NCBI RefSeq assembly: GCF_000617845.2
Contig: NZ_DF820425.1
Location: 1,309,690 to 1,373,689, forward strand
Direction of reading: 5' to 3'
From: Bradyrhizobium sp. DOA9
Lineage (GTDB): Bacteria; Pseudomonadota; Alphaproteobacteria; Rhizobiales; Xanthobacteraceae
Length of the DNA stretch: 64,000 nucleotides
A program made the translations under genes and the position numbers. Position 1 is the first letter of the stretch. Each line of letters opens with the position of its first letter. Below, in pieces: positions 7,499 to 16,732 of this stretch. The notes under the pieces were generated by a model. It was not told the DNA's origin, ran no database searches, and saw only the letters and a list, made by a program, of their open reading frames with translations.

Positions 7499-9379
7499 AT
7501 GCGATCAGAGCGAGAGAGTTTTGACGTCATCGTCATCGGCGGTGGCCACGCCGGCTGTGAGGCCGCAGCGGTGGCTGCCCGGATGGGTGCGGCAACCGCT
7601 CTGGTGACACACCGTTTCTCGACGATTGGCGCCATGTCCTGCAATCCCGCTATTGGCGGGCTCGGCAAAGGCCATCTGGTCCGTGAGGTCGATGCGCTCG
7701 ACGGCCTGATGGGCCGTGTGGGCGATGCCGGCGGCATCCAGTTTCGCGTCCTCAATCGCCGGAAAGGTCCTGCCGTCCGCGGTCCCCGAGCCCAGGCCGA
7801 TCGCAAGCTCTATGCGGCGGCGATGCAGAGCGCCATCCGCCAGACCGACGGCCTCTCCGTCATCGACGGCGAAGCCGACGAGCTGGTCGTGGTCGAGGGA
7901 CGGGTGACCGGGCTCCGCCTGGCCGACGGCCGGGAGCTTCGGGCAGGGGCCGTTGTCGTCACCACCGGCACCTTCTTGCGCGGCCTGATCCATCTCGGTG
8001 AGAAGAACTGGCCCGCCGGCCGGGTCGGCGAAGCCCCGGCGATGGGCCTTTCCAGCTCCTTCGAGCGGGCTGGCTTCACTCTCGGACGCCTCAAGACCGG
8101 GACCCCGCCGCGTCTGGACGGCACCACGATCGACTGGTCCGCGGTCGAGATGCAGCCCGGCGACGAGCCGCCGGAGCCGTTCTCGGTGATGACCGAGCGG
8201 ATCACGACGCCGCAGATCCAGTGCGGGATCACCCGGACCACGGCCGCGACGCATGAGGTGATCCGGGCCAATGTCCATCGTTCCCCGATGTACTCCGGCC
8301 AGATCAAGAGCTCCGGACCGCGCTATTGCCCCTCGATCGAGGACAAGATCGTCCGCTTCGGCGACCGCGATGGTCACCAGATCTTCCTGGAGCCGGAAGG
8401 CCTGGACGATACGACCGTCTATCCCAATGGGATCTCCACCTCGCTCCCCGAGGACGTCCAGCTCGCCATCCTCGCCAGCATCCCCGGTCTGGAACGGGTC
8501 AAGATGGTCCGCCCGGGCTACGCCATCGAGTACGACCACATCGATCCCCGCGAACTCGATCCGACCCTGCAGACCAAGCGTCTGCGCGGTCTCTTCCTGG
8601 CCGGGCAGATCAACGGCACCACGGGATACGAGGAAGCCGCCGGGCAGGGCATCGTCGCCGGCCTGAACGCTGCGCTTGCCGCCAGTGGCGCCGCTCTAAC
8701 CGTGTTCGACCGGGCAGACGGCTATCTCGGCGTGATGATCGATGACCTCGTCACCCGCGGGATCAGCGAGCCCTATCGGATGTTCACCTCCAGGGCCGAA
8801 TATCGGCTGACGCTGCGGGCCGACAATGCGGACCAGCGCCTGACGGAGAAAGGGATCGCCCTGGGATGCGTCGGCGGCGCCCGTATCAGGCATCATCGCG
8901 CCAAGATGGACGCCTTGAACGCCGCCCGGACGCTGTCGAAGTCCCTGACTATCACCCCGAACGAGGCGATCAAGCACGGGCTGTCGCTGAACCGGGACGG
9001 CCAGCGCCGCTCGGCCTTCGAGCTGATGGCCTATCCGGAGATCGGCTGGAGCCAGGTCCGCGCGATCTGGCCGGAGCTGTCGGCCATCGATCCCGCTATT
9101 GCCACCCATCTCGAGATCGACGCCAAGTACGACGTCTATCTGGAGCGCCAGAGCGCCGACGTCGAAGCCTTCCGGCGTGACGAGGGCATGGTGCTGGCGG
9201 ATGTCGATTACCAACTCGTTCCCGGTCTCTCCAATGAAGTGCGCGCCAAGCTGGAGAAGTCGCGACCGTTCACCGTCGGCCAGGCCGGCCGGATTGACGG
9301 GATGACCCCGGCGGCGCTCGGCATTCTCGCGGCCTACCTCCGCCGCGAGGCACGGAAGACCTCCAAAGCAATCGCATAA
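7499..9379 (+). CDS. mnmG: tRNA uridine-5-carboxymethylaminomethyl(34) synthesis FAD enzyme MnmG (GidA)
   Basis: The 626-residue FAD-dependent partner of MnmE installs the cmnm5 group on U34 of tRNAs. The Rossmann motif is [22 protein letters not shown] at about residues 9-30. Family blocks [30 protein letters not shown] and [12 protein letters not shown] follow, and the C-terminal helical domain ends [14 protein letters not shown]. Length matches the family (about 620-630). The ATG at 7499 opens the conserved N-terminus, 56 bp after parS site 4. A fifth parS site lies 15 bp after the stop. Confidence 0.97.
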   Translation: MRSERESFDVIVIGGGHAGCEAAAVAARMGAATALVTHRFSTIGAMSCNPAIGGLGKGHLVREVDALDGLMGRVGDAGGIQFRVLNRRKGPAVRGPRAQADRKLYAAAMQSAIRQTDGLSVIDGEADELVVVEGRVTGLRLADGRELRAGAVVVTTGTFLRGLIHLGEKNWPAGRVGEAPAMGLSSSFERAGFTLGRLKTGTPPRLDGTTIDWSAVEMQPGDEPPEPFSVMTERITTPQIQCGITRTTAATHEVIRANVHRSPMYSGQIKSSGPRYCPSIEDKIVRFGDRDGHQIFLEPEGLDDTTVYPNGISTSLPEDVQLAILASIPGLERVKMVRPGYAIEYDHIDPRELDPTLQTKRLRGLFLAGQINGTTGYEEAAGQGIVAGLNAALAASGAALTVFDRADGYLGVMIDDLVTRGISEPYRMFTSRAEYRLTLRADNADQRLTEKGIALGCVGGARIRHHRAKMDALNAARTLSKSLTITPNEAIKHGLSLNRDGQRRSAFELMAYPEIGWSQVRAIWPELSAIDPAIATHLEIDAKYDVYLERQSADVEAFRRDEGMVLADVDYQLVPGLSNEVRAKLEKSRPFTVGQAGRIDGMTPAALGILAAYLRREARKTSKAIA

Positions 9380-9394
9380 GCCAATCGCAAAAGG

Positions 9395-9410
9395 CGTTTC
9401 ACGTGAAACA
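9395..9410. other. parS site 5 (one mismatch)
   Basis: CGTTTCACGTGAAACA, with 15 of 16 matches, lies between mnmG and rsmG. Confidence 0.88.
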
Positions 9411-9498
9411 GCGCGGACCCGGCGGGGATCGACCGCCATCGCGACGACCCGGAGCGGGTGAGGGCGCTGGCCGGCGAACTGAACCTGGAGCGGCCAGC

Positions 9499-10176
9499 AT
9501 GAGGATCAGCAAGGCCGCGGCCAACGACAAGGCGCTCGATTCCATCATCGCCGCCGACAAGACCGCCGCGCTCAAGCTTGCGCCCGTTTCACGTGAAACC
9601 GAGGCGCGGCTTGATCGCTACATCGCGCTGCTCCGGGAGTGGCAGGCCAAGACCAATCTCATCGCGCCATCGACAATGCCGCAGCTCTGGACCCGGCACA
9701 TCGCCGATTCGATCCAGCTGGTCGATCTGGCGCCGGCTGCGAAACGCTGGGCCGATCTTGGTAGCGGTGGCGGATTTCCCGGCGTCGTGCTCGCCTGCGC
9801 CATGGCCGGCACCCCCGGCGCGAGCGTCCATCTCGTCGAACGAATCGCCAAGAAGGCCGCCTTTTTGCGCGAAGCGATCCGCGTCACCACATCTCCGGGA
9901 GTCGTACATCTCGCTGAGATCGGGGATAATGTGGATAGAATCACCGGCCCTGTCGATTGCGTCACCGCGCGTGCGCTAGCTCCGCTACATCAACTCATCG
10001 GCTTTGCGGAGCCGCTGATGCGCCAGGGCGCAAAGGCGCTATTTCTCAAGGGTCAAGATGTAGAGGCTGAATTGACCGAAGCCGCTAAATATTGGAATAT
10101 TCAGCCGCAGCTCCACCAAAGCCGAACGGGCGACGGTTGGATCGTGGAGCTCAATGCCGCCGAACGGCGCAGCTGA
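9499..10176 (+). CDS. rsmG: 16S rRNA (guanine(527)-N7)-methyltransferase RsmG (GidB)
   Basis: The 225-residue SAM-dependent methyltransferase modifies G527 of 16S rRNA. The SAM-binding loop is WADLGSGGGFPGVVLA, preceded by the family segment LIAPSTMPQLWTRHIADSIQL. The ATG at 9499 is preferred because GGAG lies 8 bases upstream. A GTG at 9403 in the same frame would add 32 low-complexity residues and would begin inside parS site 5. The codons for PVSRET at 9583-9600 double as parS site 6. parA follows 28 bp after the stop codon. Confidence 0.94.
   Translation: MRISKAAANDKALDSIIAADKTAALKLAPVSRETEARLDRYIALLREWQAKTNLIAPSTMPQLWTRHIADSIQLVDLAPAAKRWADLGSGGGFPGVVLACAMAGTPGASVHLVERIAKKAAFLREAIRVTTSPGVVHLAEIGDNVDRITGPVDCVTARALAPLHQLIGFAEPLMRQGAKALFLKGQDVEAELTEAAKYWNIQPQLHQSRTGDGWIVELNAAERRS
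9585..9600. other. parS site 6, inside the rsmG coding sequence
   Basis: CGTTTCACGTGAAACC has 14 of 16 matches and a perfect 12-bp core. It is read in frame as V-S-R-E-T. VSRET near the RsmG N-terminus is common in alphaproteobacteria, consistent with selection on the DNA site. Confidence 0.8.
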
Positions 10177-10204
10177 GGCGTTGAGGGGTGAGTGGGGAAT
10201 TGCG

Positions 10205-11071
10205 ATGAGCGTGATTGACGAACCACAGCAAGAGCAGACGGCCCAAAAGACCGACGAGGTGCCCCATGGCCATCCGCGCATCCTTGCGCTGGCGAATCAA
10301 AAGGGCGGCGTGGGCAAAACAACCACAGCGATCAACCTCGGCACGGCGCTCGCTGCGATCGGCGAGCGCGTCCTGATCGTCGATCTCGATCCCCAGGGCA
10401 ACGCCTCGACCGGCCTCGGCATCGATCGCCGCAACCGCTCCTGCTCGACCTATGACGTGCTGATCGGCGAAGCCGCCTTGCGAGAGGCGGTGGTCTCGAC
10501 CGCGGTGCCGCGGCTGCACATCGCGCCCTCGACCATGGATCTCTCCGGCCTCGAGCTCGAGCTCGGCACCACGCCCGGCCGCGCCTTCAAGCTGCGCGAC
10601 GCGATCGGTGCGCTCAACAACAACGTCTCGCCGGATGCCGACTACACCTATGTGCTGATCGACTGCCCGCCCTCGCTCAACCTGCTCACGGTCAACGCGA
10701 TGGCCGCCTCCGATGCGATCCTGGTGCCGCTGCAATGCGAGTTCTTCGCGCTCGAAGGTCTGTCGCAGCTCTTGCAGACGGTCGAGCAGGTGCGCTCGAC
10801 GCTCAATCCAAACCTGTCGATCCACGGCATCGTCCTGACGATGTTCGACTCGCGCAACAACCTGTCGAACCAGGTCGTCGCCGACGTCCGCCAGTTCATG
10901 GGCGAGAAGGTCTACAAGACCATGATCCCGCGCAACGTGCGCATCTCGGAAGCGCCGTCCTATGGCAAGCCGGTGCTGGTCTACGATCTCAAATGCGTCG
11001 GCAGCGAAGCCTATTTGCGGCTCGCCACCGAAGTGATCCAGCGCGAGCGCGAGCTGCGCACGACGCATTGA
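10205..11071 (+). CDS. parA: Chromosome partitioning ATPase ParA
   Basis: The 288-residue deviant-Walker ATPase drives movement of ParB-parS complexes. ILALANQKGGVGKTTTAINLG at about residues 26-46 holds the deviant P-loop KGGVGKTT. DLDPQGNASTGLGI and VLIDCPPSLNLLTVNAM are the A' and B motifs. The N-terminal extension of about 25 residues before the ATPase fold is typical of chromosomal ParA in this group. ATG 10205 is chosen over an in-frame upstream codon because a GTGGGG purine tract precedes it. It is adjacent to six parS sites and followed by parB after a 159-bp gap that carries a palindromic repeat. Confidence 0.97.
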   Translation: MSVIDEPQQEQTAQKTDEVPHGHPRILALANQKGGVGKTTTAINLGTALAAIGERVLIVDLDPQGNASTGLGIDRRNRSCSTYDVLIGEAALREAVVSTAVPRLHIAPSTMDLSGLELELGTTPGRAFKLRDAIGALNNNVSPDADYTYVLIDCPPSLNLLTVNAMAASDAILVPLQCEFFALEGLSQLLQTVEQVRSTLNPNLSIHGIVLTMFDSRNNLSNQVVADVRQFMGEKVYKTMIPRNVRISEAPSYGKPVLVYDLKCVGSEAYLRLATEVIQRERELRTTH

Positions 11072-11077
11072 GGTTGC

Positions 11078-11168
11078 CGTAGGGTGGGTTAGCCGAAGGC
11101 GTAACCCATCACTGTCTGCCTCCACGGAAACAAAAGAGGTGGGTTACGCTGCGCTAACCCACCCTACG
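11078..11168. repeat. Palindromic dispersed repeat between parA and parB
   Basis: GTAGGGTGGGTTAGC (from 11079) is the exact reverse complement of GCTAACCCACCCTAC (11153-11167), and inner arms GTAACCCA/TGGGTTAC also pair. The element can fold into a long hairpin and fills most of the parA-parB gap. It resembles the GGTGGGTTA intergenic repeat family common in Bradyrhizobium. Confidence 0.85.
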
Positions 11169-11230
11169 ATTCTACGAGTTTCGATAATTCAGTTCTGGAG
11201 TGCTGCACCGTGAATCCAAGGGAGCTGGCG

Positions 11231-12118
11231 ATGGCCGACGAAGCGCGTTCGCGACTGGGCCGGGGTCTTGCAAGTCTGATCGGTGACGTCGGCGGCGAGG
11301 CCCAGCATGTCGATCGTCCGCGCGCGCAGCGCAAGGTGCCGATCGAATTCATCAAGGCCAATCCGCGCAATCCGCGCCGCACGTTTTCGGACGCCGAGCT
11401 GAAGGAGCTCTCCGACTCCATCAAGCAGCATGGCGTGATCCAGCCGATCGTGGTGCGTCCGGTGAAGGGCGCGCAGGATCGCTACGAGATCATCGCCGGC
11501 GAACGCCGCTGGCGCGCCTCGCAGATGGCCGGCCTGCACGAGGTGCCGATCGTGCCCGTCGATATCAGCGACAGCGATGCGCTGGAGTTCGCGATCGTCG
11601 AGAACGTGCAGCGCGAGGACCTCAACCCGATGGAAGAGGCGCAGGGCTATCACGCGCTCGCCAACGAGTTCAAGCGCAGCCAGGAGGACATCGCCAAGGT
11701 CGTCGGCAAGAGCCGCAGCCACGTCGCCAACATGATGCGGCTGACCAAGCTGCCGGCGGAGGTGCAGGCCTTCATCGCCACCGGCGAGCTGACCGCAGGT
11801 CATGCCCGCGCGCTGATCGGCGTGCCCGATCCGCTCGCAGCGGCCAAGCGCATCGTCGAGGAAGGTCTCAACGTCCGCCAGGCCGAGGCGCTCGCGCACG
11901 AAGAGGGCGTGCCGGAGCGCAAGCCGCAGAAGGCGCGCGCCAGCGGGGGCAAGGAAAAGGATCCGGATACGATCGATCTCGAAAAGCGCGTCAGCGACGC
12001 GCTCGGCCTCAGGGTCACCGTCAACCATCGCGATCCCGGCGGCTCCGTGCAGATCAACTACCGCAACCTCGATCAGCTCGACGAGGTGATGAAGCGTCTG
12101 GCCAAGGGCGTGCTGTAG
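11231..12118 (+). CDS. parB: Chromosome partitioning CTPase ParB
   Basis: The 295-residue parS-binding protein forms CTP-dependent sliding clamps around the origin region. The N-terminal part has RLGRGLASLIGD (ParA-interacting region) and the CTP-binding motif GERRWRA at residues 90-96. The helix-turn-helix is near SQEDIAKVVGKSRSHVANMMRL, and the C-terminal dimerisation segment is DLEKRVSDALGLRVTVNH to the end. ATG 11231 has an AAGGGAG ribosome site 9 bases upstream and is preferred over a GTG 21 bp earlier. Its targets are presumably the parS sites at 7127-9600. Confidence 0.97.
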   Translation: MADEARSRLGRGLASLIGDVGGEAQHVDRPRAQRKVPIEFIKANPRNPRRTFSDAELKELSDSIKQHGVIQPIVVRPVKGAQDRYEIIAGERRWRASQMAGLHEVPIVPVDISDSDALEFAIVENVQREDLNPMEEAQGYHALANEFKRSQEDIAKVVGKSRSHVANMMRLTKLPAEVQAFIATGELTAGHARALIGVPDPLAAAKRIVEEGLNVRQAEALAHEEGVPERKPQKARASGGKEKDPDTIDLEKRVSDALGLRVTVNHRDPGGSVQINYRNLDQLDEVMKRLAKGVL

Positions 12119-12137
12119 CCGCGCCGGCTCTCTAATC

Positions 12138-12217
12138 CGTCATTGCGAGCGCAGCGAAGCAATCCAGAATCTTTCCGCGGAGAGACTCTGGATTGCTTCG
12201 TCGCGCTCGCAATGACG
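12138..12217. repeat. Dispersed palindromic repeat, copy B (CGTCATTGCGAG family)
   Basis: CGTCATTGCGAGCGCAGCGA with AAGCAATCCAGA pairs with CTCTGGATTGCTTCG and CGCTCGCAATGACG. It is the same family as 7187-7270 and 57541-57622. It lies between the convergent parB and holA genes, where it may also act as a two-way terminator. Confidence 0.85.
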
Positions 12218-12233
12218 TGGAGAGAGCGGAGGC

Positions 12234-13262
12234 CTATCCCCGCCGCTTCGCATTCGCGGCGATCGCCATCAGCGCGCGCTGGGCGATGGCGGCGGCGAGG
12301 GTGGATTGCTTGCGCGTGTCGAGCGCGGCGGTCGCGAGCTGCTCGATCACAGCGGCGAGCCGCGCCGGGCTGAAATTGCGCAGCGCGGTTTCGACCGCAG
12401 GCTTTCGCGAAAAATGCAGGCGCGGATAGCCGCCCTCGAGCACGGCGGAGGCGGGGGTGCCGTCGGCAATCGCCAGGGCGGATTTGTGCAGCCACGCCGC
12501 CTGGCGCTGTGCGGCCGAGATGATCACGCCGGGATAGGTCCCCGCGATCATCGCTTTTGCAAACTCGGTCTCGACGATGTCCGGCCGTCCGGCGAAGGCG
12601 CCATCGACGATCGGATCCAGCTTCAGCTCCGAGGCATCGGCGACCACGGCCATGACGTCGTCCAGCGTGACCTCGCCCTTGCCGTGGGCGTAGAGCGTCA
12701 GCTTGCGCAGCTCGTTGCGCGAGGCCTGGCGGTCGCCGCCGAGGAACGACATCAGCGCCGCGCGGGCATCCTGCGCGATCCGCAAATTCGCGATGCGCAG
12801 CTCGTCGTCCATCAGCTTGGCAAGATCGCGCTCGGTGTCGGGATAGCAGCCGATCGCGACCGCCGTCTTGGCCTTCTCGCAGGTCTTGCGCAGCGGCGAT
12901 TCCGGGCGGAGCTCGCCGGCCTCGATGACGATGCGGCAATCCCTCACGTTCATCTCGGCCAGGGTCTCGATGCCGCTGGCAAAGCTGCGCGAGCCGGCGC
13001 GAACGCGGATGGCGCGGCGGCCGCCGAACAGCGGCACGGTCATGGCTTCGTCGACGAGGCGCGACGGCTCGGCGGAGAGCTCGTCGCCGTCGAGCTTGAC
13101 CAGGGAGAACGGGTCGTTCGGATCGTCGACGGCGGAGGCGATCAGCGCGTCGGCGCGCTCGCGCACGAGGCCCGCGTCAGGACCGTAGAGCAGGATGATC
13201 GGACGGCCCGCATCGGGGCGGGCGAGGAAGGCGTCGATCTCTTTTCCACGCAGTGCGACCAT
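12234..13262 (-). CDS. holA: DNA polymerase III delta subunit (clamp loader)
   Basis: The 342-residue HolA protein opens the beta clamp during loading. Recognisable blocks are PIILLYGPDAGLVRERADALIA near residue 20 (degenerate P-loop region), FGGRRAIRVRAG and LGGDRQASRNELRKLTLYAHGKGEVTLDDV, the conserved SRNELEKL-type segment. ATG 13262 (MVALRGKEIDAFL) is preferred over a TTG at 13271, which lies at the edge of a repeat. It is the last gene of the leuS-lptE-holA unit, with a 105-bp gap after lptE filled by that repeat. Confidence 0.93.
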   Translation of the reverse strand: MVALRGKEIDAFLARPDAGRPIILLYGPDAGLVRERADALIASAVDDPNDPFSLVKLDGDELSAEPSRLVDEAMTVPLFGGRRAIRVRAGSRSFASGIETLAEMNVRDCRIVIEAGELRPESPLRKTCEKAKTAVAIGCYPDTERDLAKLMDDELRIANLRIAQDARAALMSFLGGDRQASRNELRKLTLYAHGKGEVTLDDVMAVVADASELKLDPIVDGAFAGRPDIVETEFAKAMIAGTYPGVIISAAQRQAAWLHKSALAIADGTPASAVLEGGYPRLHFSRKPAVETALRNFSPARLAAVIEQLATAALDTRKQSTLAAAIAQRALMAIAANAKRRG

Positions 13263-13272
13263 CGGGCCCAAT

Positions 13273-13360
13273 TGTCATTTCCGGGACGCGCGAAGCGCGA
13301 AATCCCGATCAACAATCTCTGGATTCCGGGCTCGCCCTTCGGGCGCCCCGGAATGACGGA
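13273..13360. repeat. Palindromic dispersed repeat between holA and lptE
   Basis: GTCATTTCCGGGACGCG at the left pairs with the right end CGCCCCGGAATGAC. An inner hairpin, GGGCTCGCCCTTCGGGCGCCC, is also visible. It is a hairpin-forming intergenic element of a widespread rhizobial type. Confidence 0.75.
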
Positions 13361-13367
13361 AATGAAA

Positions 13368-13919
13368 CTAGGTGCCCGCGGTGAAGAACGAGGCAAGCCG
13401 GGTCGTGATGTTCTCGGCGATCTCGTTGGCGGCGCGATCCTCGGCGTCGCGCACGGCGCGGGTGCGCGAGAAGCGCTGATAGGAGCCCGGCATGTCATAG
13501 GACACGCGCGAGAACGTCGAGCCGGTCATCACGGACCGGCCGGTCGCGACCTCGATCAGATTGTACTGGGCGTCGATGCCGAGATTTTCGCTGGTCGGCA
13601 GTCCCGTCGTGGAGCTGACGATCAGGGAGGAGCGGCTGGTGGTGAAGCGGATGTCGAGCCGGTGGGTCGGCGGCATGCCCGTAGCCGTGCCGTAAAGCTT
13701 GAAAGCCAGCGCGTTGCGGATCTCGACGCCGACACGGGCCTCGCGGGAGGCATTGGCCTTGCTGATCGGGGGCAGCTCGACCCCCATCAGCTTCTCGCGC
13801 AGGCCGGGGGTGCCGTCGGTGCGCTCGGCATACATCGGCTGGAAGCAGCCGGCCGTCAGCGCCGCCAGCGCGGCGACTGCCAGCAAGCGGGCTGCGATAC
13901 GGATCCTAGCCGACAACAT
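13368..13919 (-). CDS. lptE: LPS-assembly lipoprotein LptE
   Basis: This 183-residue outer-membrane lipoprotein plugs the LptD barrel and helps insert lipopolysaccharide. A signal peptide with lipobox LTAGC puts the lipidated Cys at residue 25. The mature part begins [11 protein letters not shown], the usual C-x-P-L/M-Y start of the LptE (RlpB) family, and the [11 protein letters not shown] segment fits too. Its start overlaps the leuS stop by 14 bp, so the two are translationally coupled; leuS-lptE-holA is a conserved order. Confidence 0.92.
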   Translation of the reverse strand: MLSARIRIAARLLAVAALAALTAGCFQPMYAERTDGTPGLREKLMGVELPPISKANASREARVGVEIRNALAFKLYGTATGMPPTHRLDIRFTTSRSSLIVSSTTGLPTSENLGIDAQYNLIEVATGRSVMTGSTFSRVSYDMPGSYQRFSRTRAVRDAEDRAANEIAENITTRLASFFTAGT

Positions 13920-16542
13920 TCACGATCCTCTTGGGGACGATGATCACCTTGCGGACGGGCTTGCCGTCCAGGGCCAGCTTTACCGCATCGAGCGCCAAAA
14001 CGGCAGCCTCGATTTCCGGATTTTGGGCCGCTGTTGCAACTGTGACCTCACCCCGCTTCTTGCCGTTGACCTGGACCACCAGGGTCACGCTGTCTTCAAC
14101 CAGCAGATCGCGTTCGATTTGCGGCCAATCGGCCTCCGAAACCAACCCGGACTGACCCAGAACCTGCCAGCACTCCTCGGCCAGATGCGGCATCATCGGC
14201 GAGAACAGCTGGACCAGGATCTGGCTGGCCTCCTGGATCGCCCAAGCCAAATCGGGAGCGAGATCCGGGGCGGGCTGGCCGGGCCGCTGAAGCACCTCCG
14301 AGAACGCATTGGTGAATTCGCGGATATGGGCGAGGCAAACGTTGAAGTGCAGCCGCTCGATGCCTGATGTGACCTTGTCCAGTGCGCCGTGGGCGGCCTT
14401 GCGCAAAGCGGTGGCGTCCGGGCCGAAGCTGGCCGGCCGCGCCGCCGGCGCAGCCTTGCCGACCTCGACGGCATCGTTCACCAGCCGCCACAGCCGCTGT
14501 ACGAAGCGCGAGGCGCCCTGGACGCGCTCGTCGCTCCAGATCACGTCGCGGTCGGGCGGGGAGTCCGACAGCATGAACCAGCGGGCGACGTCGGCGCCAT
14601 AGGTCTCGATGATGTCGTCGGGGTCGACCGTGTTCTTCTTCGACTTCGACATCTTCTCGATCGGGCCGATCGCGATGTCTTCGCCCGTCGTCAGCAGCGT
14701 GGCACGCCGTCCGTTGCCGCCGACCTCGACCTTCACCTCGGCCGGCTGCACATAGGTGCCGTCGGCCTTCTGGTAGGTCTCGTGCACCACCATGCCTTGC
14801 GTGAACATGCCGGCGAACGGCTCGTCCAGCGCGAGGTGCCCCGTCGCCTTCATGGCGCGGGTGAAGAATCGGCTGTAGAGCAGATGCAGGATCGCGTGCT
14901 CGACGCCGCCGATATACTGGTCGACCGGCAGCATCCGGTTGGCGACATCAGGCGTCGTCGGCGACGCCTCGTTCCAGGGATCGGTGAAGCGCGCAAAGTA
15001 CCAGGACGAGTCCACGAAGGTGTCCATGGTATCGGTTTCGCGCTGCGCCTTGCCGCCGCATTGCGGGCAGGTGACGTGCTTCCATGTCGGATGATGATCG
15101 AGCGCGTTGCCCGGTCTGTCGAAGGTCGCATCGTCGGGCAGCTTCACCGGCAGGTCGGCATCCGGCACCGGCACCACGTCGCACTTCGGACAGTGAATGA
15201 TGGGAATCGGGCAGCCCCAATAGCGCTGGCGCGAAATGCCCCAGTCGCGCAGGCGGAAATTGACCTGGCGCTCGCCGACCGGCGCGTTGCCGCGCAGCTC
15301 CATCTCGAGCCGCTTCGCCACCTCTTCCTTGGCCTGCTCGATGGTCATGCCGTCGAGGAAGCGCGAATTGATCATGCGGCCGTCACCGTCATAGGCGGTG
15401 TCGGTGATGACGAAGCTCTTCGGGTCCTGGCCTTCCGGGCATACGACGGGCGTGTTGCCGAGATTGTACTTGTTGACGAAGTCGAGGTCGCGCTGGTCGT
15501 GTGCGGGGCAGCCGAAGATGGCGCCGGTGCCGTATTCCATCAGCACGAAATTGGCGACATAGACCGGCAGCTTCCATGAGGGATCGAACGGGTGCACCGC
15601 GCGGATGCCGGTGTCGAAACCCTGCTTTTCCGCGGTGTCGATGATCTCCTGCGCAGTGCCGATCTTTTTGATCTCGGCGATGAACTCGGCAAGCTTCGGG
15701 TTCTTCGCCGCTGCCGCTTGCGCCAGCGGATGATCCGCCGAGATCGCCATGAACTTGGCGCCGAACAGCGTGTCCGGGCGCGTCGTGAAGATCTTCAATT
15801 CGCTCTCGCCCGCCGGCGTCGTCGCCGCATCCAGCGCGAAGCGGATCAAGAGACCTTCCGAGCGGCCGATCCAGTTGCGCTGCATCAGCCGCACCTTGTC
15901 GGGCCAGCGGTCCAGCCCGTCGAGCGCCGACAGCAGCTCCTGCGAGTACTTCGTGATCTTGAAGACCCACTGGTTCATCTCGCGCTGCTCGACCACGGCG
16001 CCGGAACGCCAGCCGCGGCCGTCGATCACCTGCTCGTTGGCGAGCACGGTCATGTCGACGGGGTCCCAGTTGACCCTGCGCTTCTCGCGCTCGGCGAGGC
16101 CGGCGCGGAGGAAGTCCAGGAACATCTTCTGCTGGTGCTTGTAATAGGAGGGATCGCAGGTCGCGATCTCCCTCGACCAATCCAGCGACAGCCCGATCGA
16201 GCGGAGCTGCTTCTTCATCGCGGCGATGTTGTCGTAGGTCCAGGCCTTCGGCGCCACCTTGCGCTCGATCGCGGCGTTCTCGGCCGGCAGCCCAAAGGCG
16301 TCCCAGCCCATCGGATGCAGCACGTTGAACCCCTTGGCGCGCATGAAGCGGGCCAGCACGTCGCCGAGCGTGTAATTCCGGACATGGCCGATATGGATGC
16401 GCCCGGACGGGTAGGGGAACATCTCGAGCACATAGTATTTCGGCCGCGGATCGTCGTTCTTGGAGACGAAGATCGCCTGCTCGTCCCAGAGGCGTTGCCA
16501 TCGCGGTTCGGCGTCGCGGGCGTTGTAGCGTTCGGAGGTCAT
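13906..16542 (-). CDS. leuS: Leucyl-tRNA synthetase
   Basis: The 878-residue class I aminoacyl-tRNA synthetase charges tRNA-Leu. The HIGH motif occurs at residues 50-53 ([17 protein letters not shown]) and KMSKSKKN at about residue 630. The editing domain lies between, with [36 protein letters not shown]. The Zn-binding insertion [10 protein letters not shown]...CPQCGGKAQ is present. Length is as expected (about 860-880). It begins a leftward unit with lptE and holA. The upstream 190 bp, to the divergent diguanylate cyclase gene, hold no other gene. Confidence 0.98.
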   Translation of the reverse strand: MTSERYNARDAEPRWQRLWDEQAIFVSKNDDPRPKYYVLEMFPYPSGRIHIGHVRNYTLGDVLARFMRAKGFNVLHPMGWDAFGLPAENAAIERKVAPKAWTYDNIAAMKKQLRSIGLSLDWSREIATCDPSYYKHQQKMFLDFLRAGLAEREKRRVNWDPVDMTVLANEQVIDGRGWRSGAVVEQREMNQWVFKITKYSQELLSALDGLDRWPDKVRLMQRNWIGRSEGLLIRFALDAATTPAGESELKIFTTRPDTLFGAKFMAISADHPLAQAAAAKNPKLAEFIAEIKKIGTAQEIIDTAEKQGFDTGIRAVHPFDPSWKLPVYVANFVLMEYGTGAIFGCPAHDQRDLDFVNKYNLGNTPVVCPEGQDPKSFVITDTAYDGDGRMINSRFLDGMTIEQAKEEVAKRLEMELRGNAPVGERQVNFRLRDWGISRQRYWGCPIPIIHCPKCDVVPVPDADLPVKLPDDATFDRPGNALDHHPTWKHVTCPQCGGKAQRETDTMDTFVDSSWYFARFTDPWNEASPTTPDVANRMLPVDQYIGGVEHAILHLLYSRFFTRAMKATGHLALDEPFAGMFTQGMVVHETYQKADGTYVQPAEVKVEVGGNGRRATLLTTGEDIAIGPIEKMSKSKKNTVDPDDIIETYGADVARWFMLSDSPPDRDVIWSDERVQGASRFVQRLWRLVNDAVEVGKAAPAARPASFGPDATALRKAAHGALDKVTSGIERLHFNVCLAHIREFTNAFSEVLQRPGQPAPDLAPDLAWAIQEASQILVQLFSPMMPHLAEECWQVLGQSGLVSEADWPQIERDLLVEDSVTLVVQVNGKKRGEVTVATAAQNPEIEAAVLALDAVKLALDGKPVRKVIIVPKRIVNVVG

Positions 16543-16732
16543 GGAATCGTTGGGTTTTTCGTGGGTTCGGCCGTCAAGACGGCGGACTAGGCCATAGAAG
16601 ACCTCGGGGGGTCAATGGGTTGCCGCGTTTTGGAACTTTGAGGTCGCCTCCGCATAACTACGAGGGCCTGCGTTGGGGTGGGATTAAGGGGTCAATGCCA
16701 ATTTGCGGCCGGGCAAGGCCGCGTTACCGCAA

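Noticed and set aside
9403..9498. Upstream extension of rsmG from GTG 9403
   Set aside because: It would start within parS site 5 and adds 32 residues of Gly/Arg/Pro-rich, non-conserved sequence; the ATG at 9499 has a good ribosome site.
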